This document shows positions 1-5,391 of a stretch of 5,391 nt of DNA, piece after piece. This stretch comes from CAYVSF01 sp046482855. GTDB lineage: Bacteria; Bacteroidota; Bacteroidia; Bacteroidales; UBA12077. The notes under the pieces are model-generated. The model was given only the letters and a program-made list of their open reading frames with translations, searched no databases and was not told where the DNA came from. The stretch is taken from the NCBI GenBank assembly GCA_046482855.1, contig JAWOEH010000123.1, positions 1-5,391 of the forward strand, written 5' to 3'. The position numbers were made by a program, and so were the translations under genes. Each line of letters begins with the position of its first letter. Positions within the stretch are counted from its first letter, which is position 1.

Positions 1-2529
1 CCAGGGAAAGGTGTTTTAAACTTTCTGGAAACCAATGGCGTAAAATTCGGACACAATGTAAATGCATTTACAGGATTGGATGTTACAGCCTACAATCTTT
101 CCAATGTACCCCTTCGCCGTCCCTCTATTGTCGACAGTTGCCTGTTGGTACTTCATGACTGGGCAAATTATGTATCGTTTGAAAGCGAAGAAATTGACAA
201 AGAACGTGGTGTTATACATGAAGAGTGGCGTACACGCAGATCGCCAAACATGCGCATGCAGCAAATAATCCGTCCGGTACTTTACGAAGGCTCCAAATAT
301 GCTAAACGTGATATTATTGGAAAGCTTGACGTGATTGATAATTGTGATTACGAAACTTTACGCAGTTTTTACCGCGACTGGTATCGCCCGGAACTTCAGG
401 CGATAATAATAGTCGGTGACTTTAACGCAACCGAAATGGAGACAAAGGTACAAGAGCTGTTTGCTACCTTACCGGTAGATAAAAATCCAAAAAAAAGAGA
501 ATTCTTCCCCGTGCCTGATCATAAAAATACAAAAGTGGCCATTGCCAGCGATAAGGAGGCACAAAACTCAATGGTGCGCATCTACTATAAGCATGACGTT
601 GTACCTAACGACAAAAAAAACAGCAGCTATTACAACCGAAAGCTTGATGAAGCCCTATTTTCATTAATGCTAAATAATCGATTGCAAGAACTTACACAAA
701 AAGAGAACCCTCCGTTCATATATGGCTACAGTGCTTATAACAACCTTGTTAGCACAAAAGACGCTTTCATGTCTTTAGCCATGGCACCGAATGGTAAAAT
801 GCTGGAGGCCTTGGAAGCCTTGCTTAACGAAAACCAGCGAATAAAAAAACATGGGTTTACCGAATCCGAACTGCAACGCGCCAAAGCTGACATTATAAGC
901 CAAACAAAGCAGCAATATAATGAACGGAACAACCAAAAAAATACGCACTATGTGTGGCAATATTTCTCACACTTCTTACAAAATGAACCCGCTCCGGGTA
1001 TTGAGTTTGAATATGATTACATACAGAATTATTTACCCCGGGTTCAGGTAAACCAAATTAATCAGTTAGCCAGCCAATGGATTCGAGAAGAAAACGTTGT
1101 AGCCACCCTTACAGGTCCGGAATTGGAAGACATAGCTATGCCTTCAGAAGCTGACGTTTTAGCTGTTATTGAAAAAAGCAGCAAGACAAATCTTCAGGCC
1201 TATGCGGATAATGTGTCGGATGCGCCGTTAGTGGCAGAGCTCCCCGTATCCGGGAGTATAGTTAAAGAGCATACTAACGACAACTACACAACCATTGAAT
1301 GGCAGCTTTCTAACGGAGCCAAAGTGATTCTGAAACCTACCGATTTCAAAAAAGATCAGATTCTCTTCTCAGCTTTCAGTAATGGAGGCTACTCGCTGAC
1401 TGCAGCCGAAGACCTACCCACTATACAACTGGCAACAAGCGTTTTATCGAGCTCAGGGCTGGGTAACTTTGAAGCCATGGAATTACAAAAAAAATTATCC
1501 GGAAAAAACGTACGCGTATATCCCTACATTGGACAATACAATGAAGGACTGAGAGGCGAAACAACACCTGAAGATTTGGAAACAATGTTACAACTGGCTC
1601 ATTTGCATTTTACCTCTCCACGATTCACCGAGACAGGTTATAATGCCTATATGAGCCGCATGAAAGCCTATCTCGAAAACAAATCTTCCGATCCCAATGC
1701 CATTTTCCGCGATTCAGTAACCATGATCCTATCGGATTATCACCCACGAGTATTCACTTTTAGCACTGAAATGCTGAATAAAGCTAAATTCAGTAAGCTG
1801 CAAAAGCTCTACACGGAAAGATTTACCAATGCCGGTGACTTTACGTTTGTTTTTACAGGAAACCTATCGCCGGAACAAATGCGGCCTATGGTAGAGAAAT
1901 ATCTGGGGAGCTTAGCGGGTACACCTCAAAAGGAACAGTGGAAAGATAATCAAATTCGAACACCACAAGGTAACGTTGTCCGCAAGCTGTTTCAACCGAT
2001 GGAAACACCCAAGAGTACAGTATTTGTAAACTATAGCGGACCTATGGAGTACACATTCGAAAATAAGCTGGCATTAAGAGCTATTTCACATATCCTTGAT
2101 CTTCGCTATACCGAACGCATACGTGAGGAGGAAGGCGGAACTTATGGCGTAGGCGTTAACGAAAATGCCAAGGACATTCCTATTGACGAGTTCCAATTCA
2201 TCGCCTCTTTCACCTGCGATCCTGAACGTTCGGACATGTTAAAAGCCATAATTCACGAAGAAATTCAAAAGCTTATAAATGAGGGGCCTTCAGCGGAAGA
2301 TTTGACCAAAGCAAAAGAATATTTCCTGAAAGCACGACAAGAGAATCTGAAAGAAAACAGCTTTTGGCTAAACGCGATTCGCCATAAAGAATTACATAAT
2401 CGGGATATGATTGCCCTGAATTCTTTTGAAAGCGAAGTGCAAAATCTGACCCCACAAGTTGTTCAGAAAAAAGCCCAGGAACTTTTTGAAAAGGCGAACC
2501 AAATAGAAGTGGTTATGTCTCCAGAGTAA
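1..2529 (+). CDS. M16 family zinc metalloprotease (PqqL/insulinase-like), 5'-truncated by the window edge
   Basis: The reading frame is open from base 1 to the TAA at 2527-2529, giving 842 codons; the true start lies upstream. Codons 1-25 continue the conserved M16 N-terminal domain (FPGKG-like turn, then NVNAFTGLD and YNLSNVPL), so the HxxEH zinc/catalytic motif and any signal peptide should be roughly 10-100 residues before the window. The helix carrying the third zinc ligand is at codons 63-75 (EEIDKERGVIHEEWR). A first M16_C domain follows (codons about 100-290, including FYRDWYRPE and IIIVGDF). The second half has a degenerate domain from about codon 420 and another M16_C-like domain from about 590 (FTFVFTGNL). 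Arg708 and Tyr715 (IREEEGGTYG) match the seven-residue R-Y spacing that anchors substrate in insulysin. Family members of this type run about 930-950 residues, so roughly 100 are missing. Known family members are periplasmic or envelope peptidases that cleave peptides inside a closed chamber. The substrate is not deducible. TTG at 76 is not the start, because homologous sequence extends upstream of it. Confidence 0.93.
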   Translation, partial: PGKGVLNFLETNGVKFGHNVNAFTGLDVTAYNLSNVPLRRPSIVDSCLLVLHDWANYVSFESEEIDKERGVIHEEWRTRRSPNMRMQQIIRPVLYEGSKYAKRDIIGKLDVIDNCDYETLRSFYRDWYRPELQAIIIVGDFNATEMETKVQELFATLPVDKNPKKREFFPVPDHKNTKVAIASDKEAQNSMVRIYYKHDVVPNDKKNSSYYNRKLDEALFSLMLNNRLQELTQKENPPFIYGYSAYNNLVSTKDAFMSLAMAPNGKMLEALEALLNENQRIKKHGFTESELQRAKADIISQTKQQYNERNNQKNTHYVWQYFSHFLQNEPAPGIEFEYDYIQNYLPRVQVNQINQLASQWIREENVVATLTGPELEDIAMPSEADVLAVIEKSSKTNLQAYADNVSDAPLVAELPVSGSIVKEHTNDNYTTIEWQLSNGAKVILKPTDFKKDQILFSAFSNGGYSLTAAEDLPTIQLATSVLSSSGLGNFEAMELQKKLSGKNVRVYPYIGQYNEGLRGETTPEDLETMLQLAHLHFTSPRFTETGYNAYMSRMKAYLENKSSDPNAIFRDSVTMILSDYHPRVFTFSTEMLNKAKFSKLQKLYTERFTNAGDFTFVFTGNLSPEQMRPMVEKYLGSLAGTPQKEQWKDNQIRTPQGNVVRKLFQPMETPKSTVFVNYSGPMEYTFENKLALRAISHILDLRYTERIREEEGGTYGVGVNENAKDIPIDEFQFIASFTCDPERSDMLKAIIHEEIQKLINEGPSAEDLTKAKEYFLKARQENLKENSFWLNAIRHKELHNRDMIALNSFESEVQNLTPQVVQKKAQELFEKANQIEVVMSPE

Positions 2530-2554
2530 GTTCCAGTTCCTTTGCTAAGTTCAC

Positions 2555-2581
2555 ACGGGAGTCTTTGGGCTCCCGTTTTTT
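2555..2581 (+). terminator. Intrinsic terminator after the M16 protease gene
   Basis: ACGGGAG (2555-2561) pairs perfectly with CTCCCGT (2570-2576) around an 8-base loop, and a run of six T's covers 2576-2581. It begins 25 bases after the protease stop codon, the usual place for a Rho-independent terminator. Its loop also holds a possible -33 promoter element for the next gene. Confidence 0.88.
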
Positions 2582-2591
2582 AGTATTTTTG
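2564..2591 (+). promoter_or_regulatory. Candidate Bacteroidota sigma-ABfr promoter for the flavodoxin gene
   Basis: TATTTTTG at 2584-2591 matches the Bacteroidota -7 consensus TAnnTTTG exactly. TTTG at 2564-2567 can serve as the -33 element. The 16-base gap is slightly shorter than the usual roughly 17-23. Transcription would start near 2598, giving a leader of about 25 bases before the ATG at 2622. The -33 element lies in the loop of the preceding terminator. This is inference from a short consensus; no transcript evidence is available. Confidence 0.5.
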
Positions 2592-2621
2592 TATCACAGC
2601 AAATTTAATTGGATATCTGCT

Positions 2622-3104
2622 ATGAAAACTGCGATTTATTATATCAGCAAGCATGGGACAACTAAAACCTGTGCCGAGGAGCTAAAAAAACACCTGACAG
2701 GAGATACAACGCTCATTGCAATCGACCAGGAAAGCCCTGATCCCTCACAATTTGACAGAGTTATTCTTGGTGGCTCTATTTATATGGGCGATATCAGCCG
2801 GAAAATGAAATCATTCATAAAAAAACATACCCAATTGGTAAATGAGAAAGTATGCGGGTTGTTTATTTGCTGTATGTACGAGGGAGAAAAGGCCTTGGAG
2901 CAATTTACCAACGCATATCCCGTAAACCTAAGAAATAATGCGAAAGTACACGGCATTTTTGGAGGGGCATATCAGTTTGACAAAATGAATTTTATAGAAC
3001 GAAAAATTATAAAAAAAGTGGCAGATGTTGAAGAAAGTGTTTCCACTGTCGATAACCAGTCCATAAAAGAGTTTGCAAGGCAGGTAAATTCTCAAAACGA
3101 ATAG
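2622..3104 (+). CDS. Flavodoxin-domain protein (Flavodoxin_5 / HemG-like), 160 aa
   Basis: This is a small cytoplasmic FMN-binding fold. The first strand (TAIYYIS) leads into a phosphate-binding loop S9-K-H-G-T-T-K-T16, which fits the flavodoxin S/T-x-x-G-x-T pattern. The second signature, VILGGSIYMGDISRKMKSFIKKH (residues 47-69), closely resembles the segment in menaquinone-dependent protoporphyrinogen oxidase HemG (IGASIRYGH...FVKKH). A third, GGAYQFDKMNFIERKIIKK (114-132), corresponds to HemG's AGALRYPRYRWYDRFMIK. The protein is about 20 residues shorter than E. coli HemG, and the stretch after the central strand (CGLFICCMYEGE, 78-89, with Cys78, Cys83 and Cys84) is compact, so HemG's characteristic long insert is reduced. 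Protoporphyrinogen oxidase activity is therefore possible but unproven, and a generic flavodoxin-type electron carrier fits equally well. No haem genes are nearby. ATG 2622 is chosen because homology begins there; an in-frame TTG at 2565 lies inside the terminator hairpin. There is no clear Shine-Dalgarno sequence, as usual in Bacteroidota. Confidence 0.88.
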   Translation: MKTAIYYISKHGTTKTCAEELKKHLTGDTTLIAIDQESPDPSQFDRVILGGSIYMGDISRKMKSFIKKHTQLVNEKVCGLFICCMYEGEKALEQFTNAYPVNLRNNAKVHGIFGGAYQFDKMNFIERKIIKKVADVEESVSTVDNQSIKEFARQVNSQNE

Positions 3105-3202
3105 CTAAAACAATCTATCCAGCTAATAACCTGGGGAAAATATACCTATCCTCTGTTATGGCACTTCTTACACAAAAAAATCACTATTGTCCGGAGAAAT
3201 TT

Positions 3203-3333
3203 GGATTAACACGTTTAGCCCGGAACATGAATAATCCCTGTCTCCGACAGCGACTTAGATTCAGTAAAGCTTTTTTCAAAAGTTTAACTTCCCCGAAGCA
3301 AGTTCGGGGAAGGCTATCTAAGTCGGTTTTTTT
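3203..3333 (+). ncRNA. Candidate structured RNA element of unknown family with 3' U-tract
   Basis: Successive helices are laid end to end. GGATTA 3203-3208 pairs with TAATCC 3232-3237. CTGTC 3238-3242 pairs with GACAG 3246-3250 around a 3-base loop. CGACTTAGAT 3251-3260 pairs with ATCTAAGTCG 3316-3325. Inside that last stem are an A/U-rich hairpin (3267-3274 with 3278-3285, one G-U) and a GC-rich hairpin (CTTCCCCGAA 3288-3297 with TTCGGGGAAG 3303-3312, 5-base loop), making a three-way junction. Seven T's follow at 3327-3333. The first three elements abut with no unpaired base between them. The sense is + because the T-run lies only on that side. It may be an independent small RNA, the processed 3' end of the flavodoxin mRNA, or a cis element. 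No match to tRNA, SRP, tmRNA, 6S or common riboswitch cores was recognised. No clear promoter lies directly upstream; GAAATTTG (3196-3203) is one mismatch from the -7 box. Confidence 0.5.
3251..3333 (+). terminator. Branched-stem terminator-like structure downstream of the flavodoxin gene
   Basis: A perfect 10-bp stem (3251-3260 with 3316-3325) is followed after one G by seven T's (3327-3333), the layout of an intrinsic terminator. Unusually, the stem encloses about 55 bases that form two further hairpins rather than a short loop. It starts about 147 bases after the flavodoxin stop codon and is the only terminator-like site between that gene and the lipoprotein gene, so it probably ends the flavodoxin transcript. 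Confidence 0.6.
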
Positions 3334-3676
3334 ATCCGGACACCAATGAAAAAATATTCGGTTTAAAGCCCAATGTGGCTATTTCCCCTAAAAGATATAG
3401 TATTAGGTAAAAGAACAAAAACCATCTTCTCCAATCGACATACTATACCTGCTATGCGTTACAACCAACAGCCTGTTATTCAAACAACAAAGCAAATACC
3501 ATTGCTATTACAAGTAGTAAATACTATACGATTCTCATAAAAAAATGATATCTTGCAGCAATAATTTTTATACTAGTAAATTCTATCATCTATCAAGTTG
3601 AAGACACACTTCCTGCAATGTACAGGAGATTACAGAAAAGCAAATCCAATCATTAACTCATAAAAATTACCAACCA
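3334..3676. other. AT-rich non-coding leader upstream of the lipoprotein gene
   Basis: No plausible protein gene was found on either strand. No TAnnTTTG box was found; the closest, TAATTTTT at 3562-3569, lacks the final G and a -33 partner. A 9-base direct repeat ATACTATAC occurs at 3440-3448 and 3521-3529, and the reverse complement of its first eight bases (TATAGTAT) is at 3396-3403. A weak hairpin TCCTG (3611-3615) with CAGGA (3623-3627) lies about 50 bases before the start codon. The promoter of the lipoprotein gene presumably lies in this region but cannot be placed. Confidence 0.6.
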
Positions 3677-5332
3677 ATGAAAAGACGACATGTATTGCTA
3701 AGTATTGTTGCCGCAGTAGGCTTATTATTGCCAACAGCCTGTCAGCAAAGTGCCGAAGAGGTGACGTACGAGGCGAAAGAAGGAATGAACATGGAAGAGA
3801 AAGTAGCTGAATTTGCCGAAGTAGAACTCACAGCCGACATTAGTCACTTATCTGAAAACCAGAAGCAAATGTTGGGCCATATGTTTGAAGCCGCCTACAT
3901 AATGGATGACCTATTCTGGAAAGAGGCATATGGCGATAAAAACAAACTGCTTAATGGTATTTCCGATGAAGCTACTAAGGCATTTGTGAAGATCAACTAT
4001 GGTCCCTGGGAGCGATTGAACAACAACGAGCCTTTTATTAAGGGCATTGAAGCAAAACCGGCAGGTGCGCAATTCTACCCGGAGGACATGACAAAAGAGG
4101 AATTTAAAGCCCTGGATGATGACGCTAAAAGCAGCTTATACACGCTTATTCGTCGCGACTCGGAGGGCAACCTTAAGGTAGTCCCTTATCACCAAGCTTT
4201 TAAAGCTGAAGTTGAGAAGGCTGCTACTCATCTGAAGGAAGCCGCAAAACTTGCCGAAAACGAAAGCTTCAAGAAGTACCTGAATCTTCGTGCCGAAGCA
4301 TTGCTTACTGATGAATACCTGGCCAGTGATATGGCATGGATGGATGTGCGCAACAACAATGTCGATTTTGTTGTTGGTCCTATCGAGAACTATGAAGATA
4401 ATTTATACGGGTACAAAGCCGCTCATGAGTCTTTCATCCTGATTAAGGATATGGAGTGGACAAAAAAACTCGATAAGTTTGCCGCCCTTCTTCCCGAACT
4501 TCAGAAACGACTTCCTGTAGCTGATGAATACAAGACTGAAGTACCCGGCAGCGACTCGGATATGGGTGTTTATGAAGTGGTTTACTATGCCGGTGACTGC
4601 AATGCAGGAAGTAAAACCATTGCTATTAACCTGCCCAACGACGAGCGTGTACACATTGAAAAGGGTAGCCGTAAATTACAGCTTAAAAACGCCATGCGCT
4701 ATAAATTTGAGAAGATCCTCCTACCCATTAGTGAGGTTGTTATCGATCCCGCGCAGCGTAAGCACGTAAAATTCGATGCATTCTTTGAAAATACAATGTT
4801 CCATGAAGTGGCCCATGGCATGGGAATAAAAAACACCATTAATGGTAAAGGTACTGTGCGCGAGGCTTTACAAGAGCAGTACAGTGCTCTTGAAGAAGGA
4901 AAGGCCGATATAATTGGGCTGCAAATTGTAACGCAGTTAGCCGAAATGGGTGAGTTAGGCGAAAAAGAACTGATGGACAATTATGTAACCTTTATGGCCA
5001 GCATTTTCCGTTCCATCCGCTTTGGTGCCGCAAGTTCACATGGCAAAGCCAACATGGTTCGTTTCAATTACTTCAACGATAAAGGAGCTTTCACGCGCAA
5101 CGAGGATGGTACTTATACGGTAAATTTCGATAAGATGACCGAAACCATGAAAGAGCTTGGCGAAAAAATTCTAACTATCCAGGGAGATGGAAACTATGAC
5201 GCTGCCAAAAAAATGGTTACCGATTTGGGAAATATTCGTGAGCAATTGCAAGCCGATTTAGATCGTATAGCAAATGCAGGCATTCCCCGTGACATTCGTT
5301 ATAATCAAGGAAAAGAAGTGATAGGTTTGTAA
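3677..5332 (+). CDS. Dipeptidyl-peptidase III-like (M49 family) zinc peptidase lipoprotein, 551 aa
   Basis: Residues 1-22 form a lipoprotein signal peptide: MKRRH, a hydrophobic core (VLLSIVAAVGLLL), then PTAC with Cys22 as the likely lipidation site. The mature protein begins CQQSAEE. The catalytic region has H376-E-V-A-H380, giving two zinc ligands and the general base Glu377. After 25 residues comes E406-E-G-K-A-D411, matching the EECRAE/D motif of DPP III, whose second Glu (407 here) is the third zinc ligand. SSH455GKAN probably supplies the His equivalent to human DPP III His568. Classical DPP III enzymes have a six-residue HEXXGH; the five-residue form and the roughly 550-residue length instead resemble the DPP III-like group that includes, from memory, the Caldithrix abyssi enzyme and the C-terminal half of plant Nudix-DPP III fusions. 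The family removes dipeptides from the N-terminus of oligopeptides. Here it would act in the periplasm or on the outer membrane. ATG 3677 begins the signal peptide; no Shine-Dalgarno sequence is visible. The gene stands alone, with its own leader and terminator. Exact activity is unproven. Confidence 0.88.
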   Translation: MKRRHVLLSIVAAVGLLLPTACQQSAEEVTYEAKEGMNMEEKVAEFAEVELTADISHLSENQKQMLGHMFEAAYIMDDLFWKEAYGDKNKLLNGISDEATKAFVKINYGPWERLNNNEPFIKGIEAKPAGAQFYPEDMTKEEFKALDDDAKSSLYTLIRRDSEGNLKVVPYHQAFKAEVEKAATHLKEAAKLAENESFKKYLNLRAEALLTDEYLASDMAWMDVRNNNVDFVVGPIENYEDNLYGYKAAHESFILIKDMEWTKKLDKFAALLPELQKRLPVADEYKTEVPGSDSDMGVYEVVYYAGDCNAGSKTIAINLPNDERVHIEKGSRKLQLKNAMRYKFEKILLPISEVVIDPAQRKHVKFDAFFENTMFHEVAHGMGIKNTINGKGTVREALQEQYSALEEGKADIIGLQIVTQLAEMGELGEKELMDNYVTFMASIFRSIRFGAASSHGKANMVRFNYFNDKGAFTRNEDGTYTVNFDKMTETMKELGEKILTIQGDGNYDAAKKMVTDLGNIREQLQADLDRIANAGIPRDIRYNQGKEVIGL

Positions 5333-5350
5333 CCTGGTAAACAATACGAT

Positions 5351-5384
5351 AAAAGTGCCACTCTTATTTCGGGTGGCACTTTTT
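5351..5384 (+). terminator. Strong intrinsic terminator after the lipoprotein gene, partly bidirectional
   Basis: AAAAGTGCCAC (5351-5361) pairs perfectly with GTGGCACTTTT (5373-5383), extended inward by a U-G and a C-G pair to leave a 7-base loop. Five T's cover 5380-5384. It starts 18 bases after the stop codon. The A4 on the left side gives a short T-run on the opposite strand, so it may also stop convergent transcription. Confidence 0.92.
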
Positions 5385-5391
5385 GTATATA

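Larger units (their letters stand above)
3188..3342. repeat. 8-bp inverted repeat enclosing the structured intergenic element
   Basis: TGTCCGGA (3188-3195) and TCCGGACA (3335-3342) are perfect reverse complements that bracket the whole multi-helix region. As RNA they could close it into a 155-nt branched domain. As DNA they would be short terminal inverted repeats. No target-site duplication flanks them (preceded by CACTAT, followed by CCAATG), and the core TCCGGA is itself palindromic, so chance is a real possibility. Confidence 0.35.

Noticed and set aside
76..78. TTG at 76 as the start of the M16 protease
   Set aside because: The 25 codons before it encode conserved M16 sequence in the same frame, so the gene simply begins outside the window.
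2565..2621. N-terminal extension of the flavodoxin protein from an in-frame TTG
   Set aside because: The extension is encoded by the terminator hairpin, T-run and promoter; flavodoxin homology begins exactly at the ATG at 2622.
3196..3203. GAAATTTG as a -7 promoter box for the structured RNA
   Set aside because: The conserved first T is missing, no -33 element lies at the right distance, and the predicted start would fall inside the first stem.
3251..3333. Integron attC site, hammerhead ribozyme or purine-type riboswitch as explanations for the three-way junction
   Set aside because: The attC core pair, the hammerhead CUGAUGA/GAAA core and the conserved purine-riboswitch junction bases are all absent.
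3158..3349. A 63-codon ATG-initiated open frame in the spacer after the flavodoxin gene
   Set aside because: It runs straight through the perfect stems and the T-tract of the structured element, has a composition dominated by Lys, Arg and Leu without a recognisable motif, and resembles no known protein.
4403..4980. Reverse-strand and alternate-frame open frames inside the lipoprotein gene
   Set aside because: They overlap a well-supported gene on the + strand and show no motif, start context or promoter of their own.

Overview
The window looks like chromosomal DNA from a member of the Bacteroidota (Bacteroidetes), probably a Bacteroidales or Cytophagales relative. The evidence is moderate-to-low GC, translation starts without Shine-Dalgarno sequences, one match to the Bacteroidota -7 promoter box (TAnnTTTG), and protein families typical of that phylum: a long PqqL-like M16 protease and a lipoprotein of the DPP III (M49) type. 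The genus cannot be told from the sequence.

All three genes lie on the + strand. Bases 1-2529 hold the last 842 codons of a four-domain M16 zinc protease; its N-terminus, with the signal peptide and the HxxEH zinc motif, lies before the window. A compact intrinsic terminator follows (2555-2581). The candidate promoter of the next gene (about 2564-2591) overlaps that terminator. Bases 2622-3104 encode a 160-residue flavodoxin-domain protein of the HemG / Flavodoxin_5 type. Bases 3677-5332 encode a 551-residue exported lipoprotein that resembles dipeptidyl-peptidase III, with a short HEXXH motif in place of the classical HEXXGH. It is closed by a strong, partly bidirectional terminator (5351-5384).

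The 572-bp gap between the flavodoxin gene and the lipoprotein gene has no convincing protein gene. Its first half contains the most unusual signal here: a tightly packed series of perfect stems (3203-3326) followed at once by seven T's. It includes a three-way junction with two 10-bp perfect helices. It could be a small structured RNA, a cis-regulatory element or an elaborate terminator, and I could not match it to a known family by eye. The second half (3334-3676) is an AT-rich leader with no recognisable promoter.

The genes do not form an obvious pathway. The first and third encode metallopeptidases, the third clearly exported and the first probably so, which fits peptide or protein turnover in the cell envelope. 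The flavodoxin protein has its own transcription signals and looks like an independent unit.
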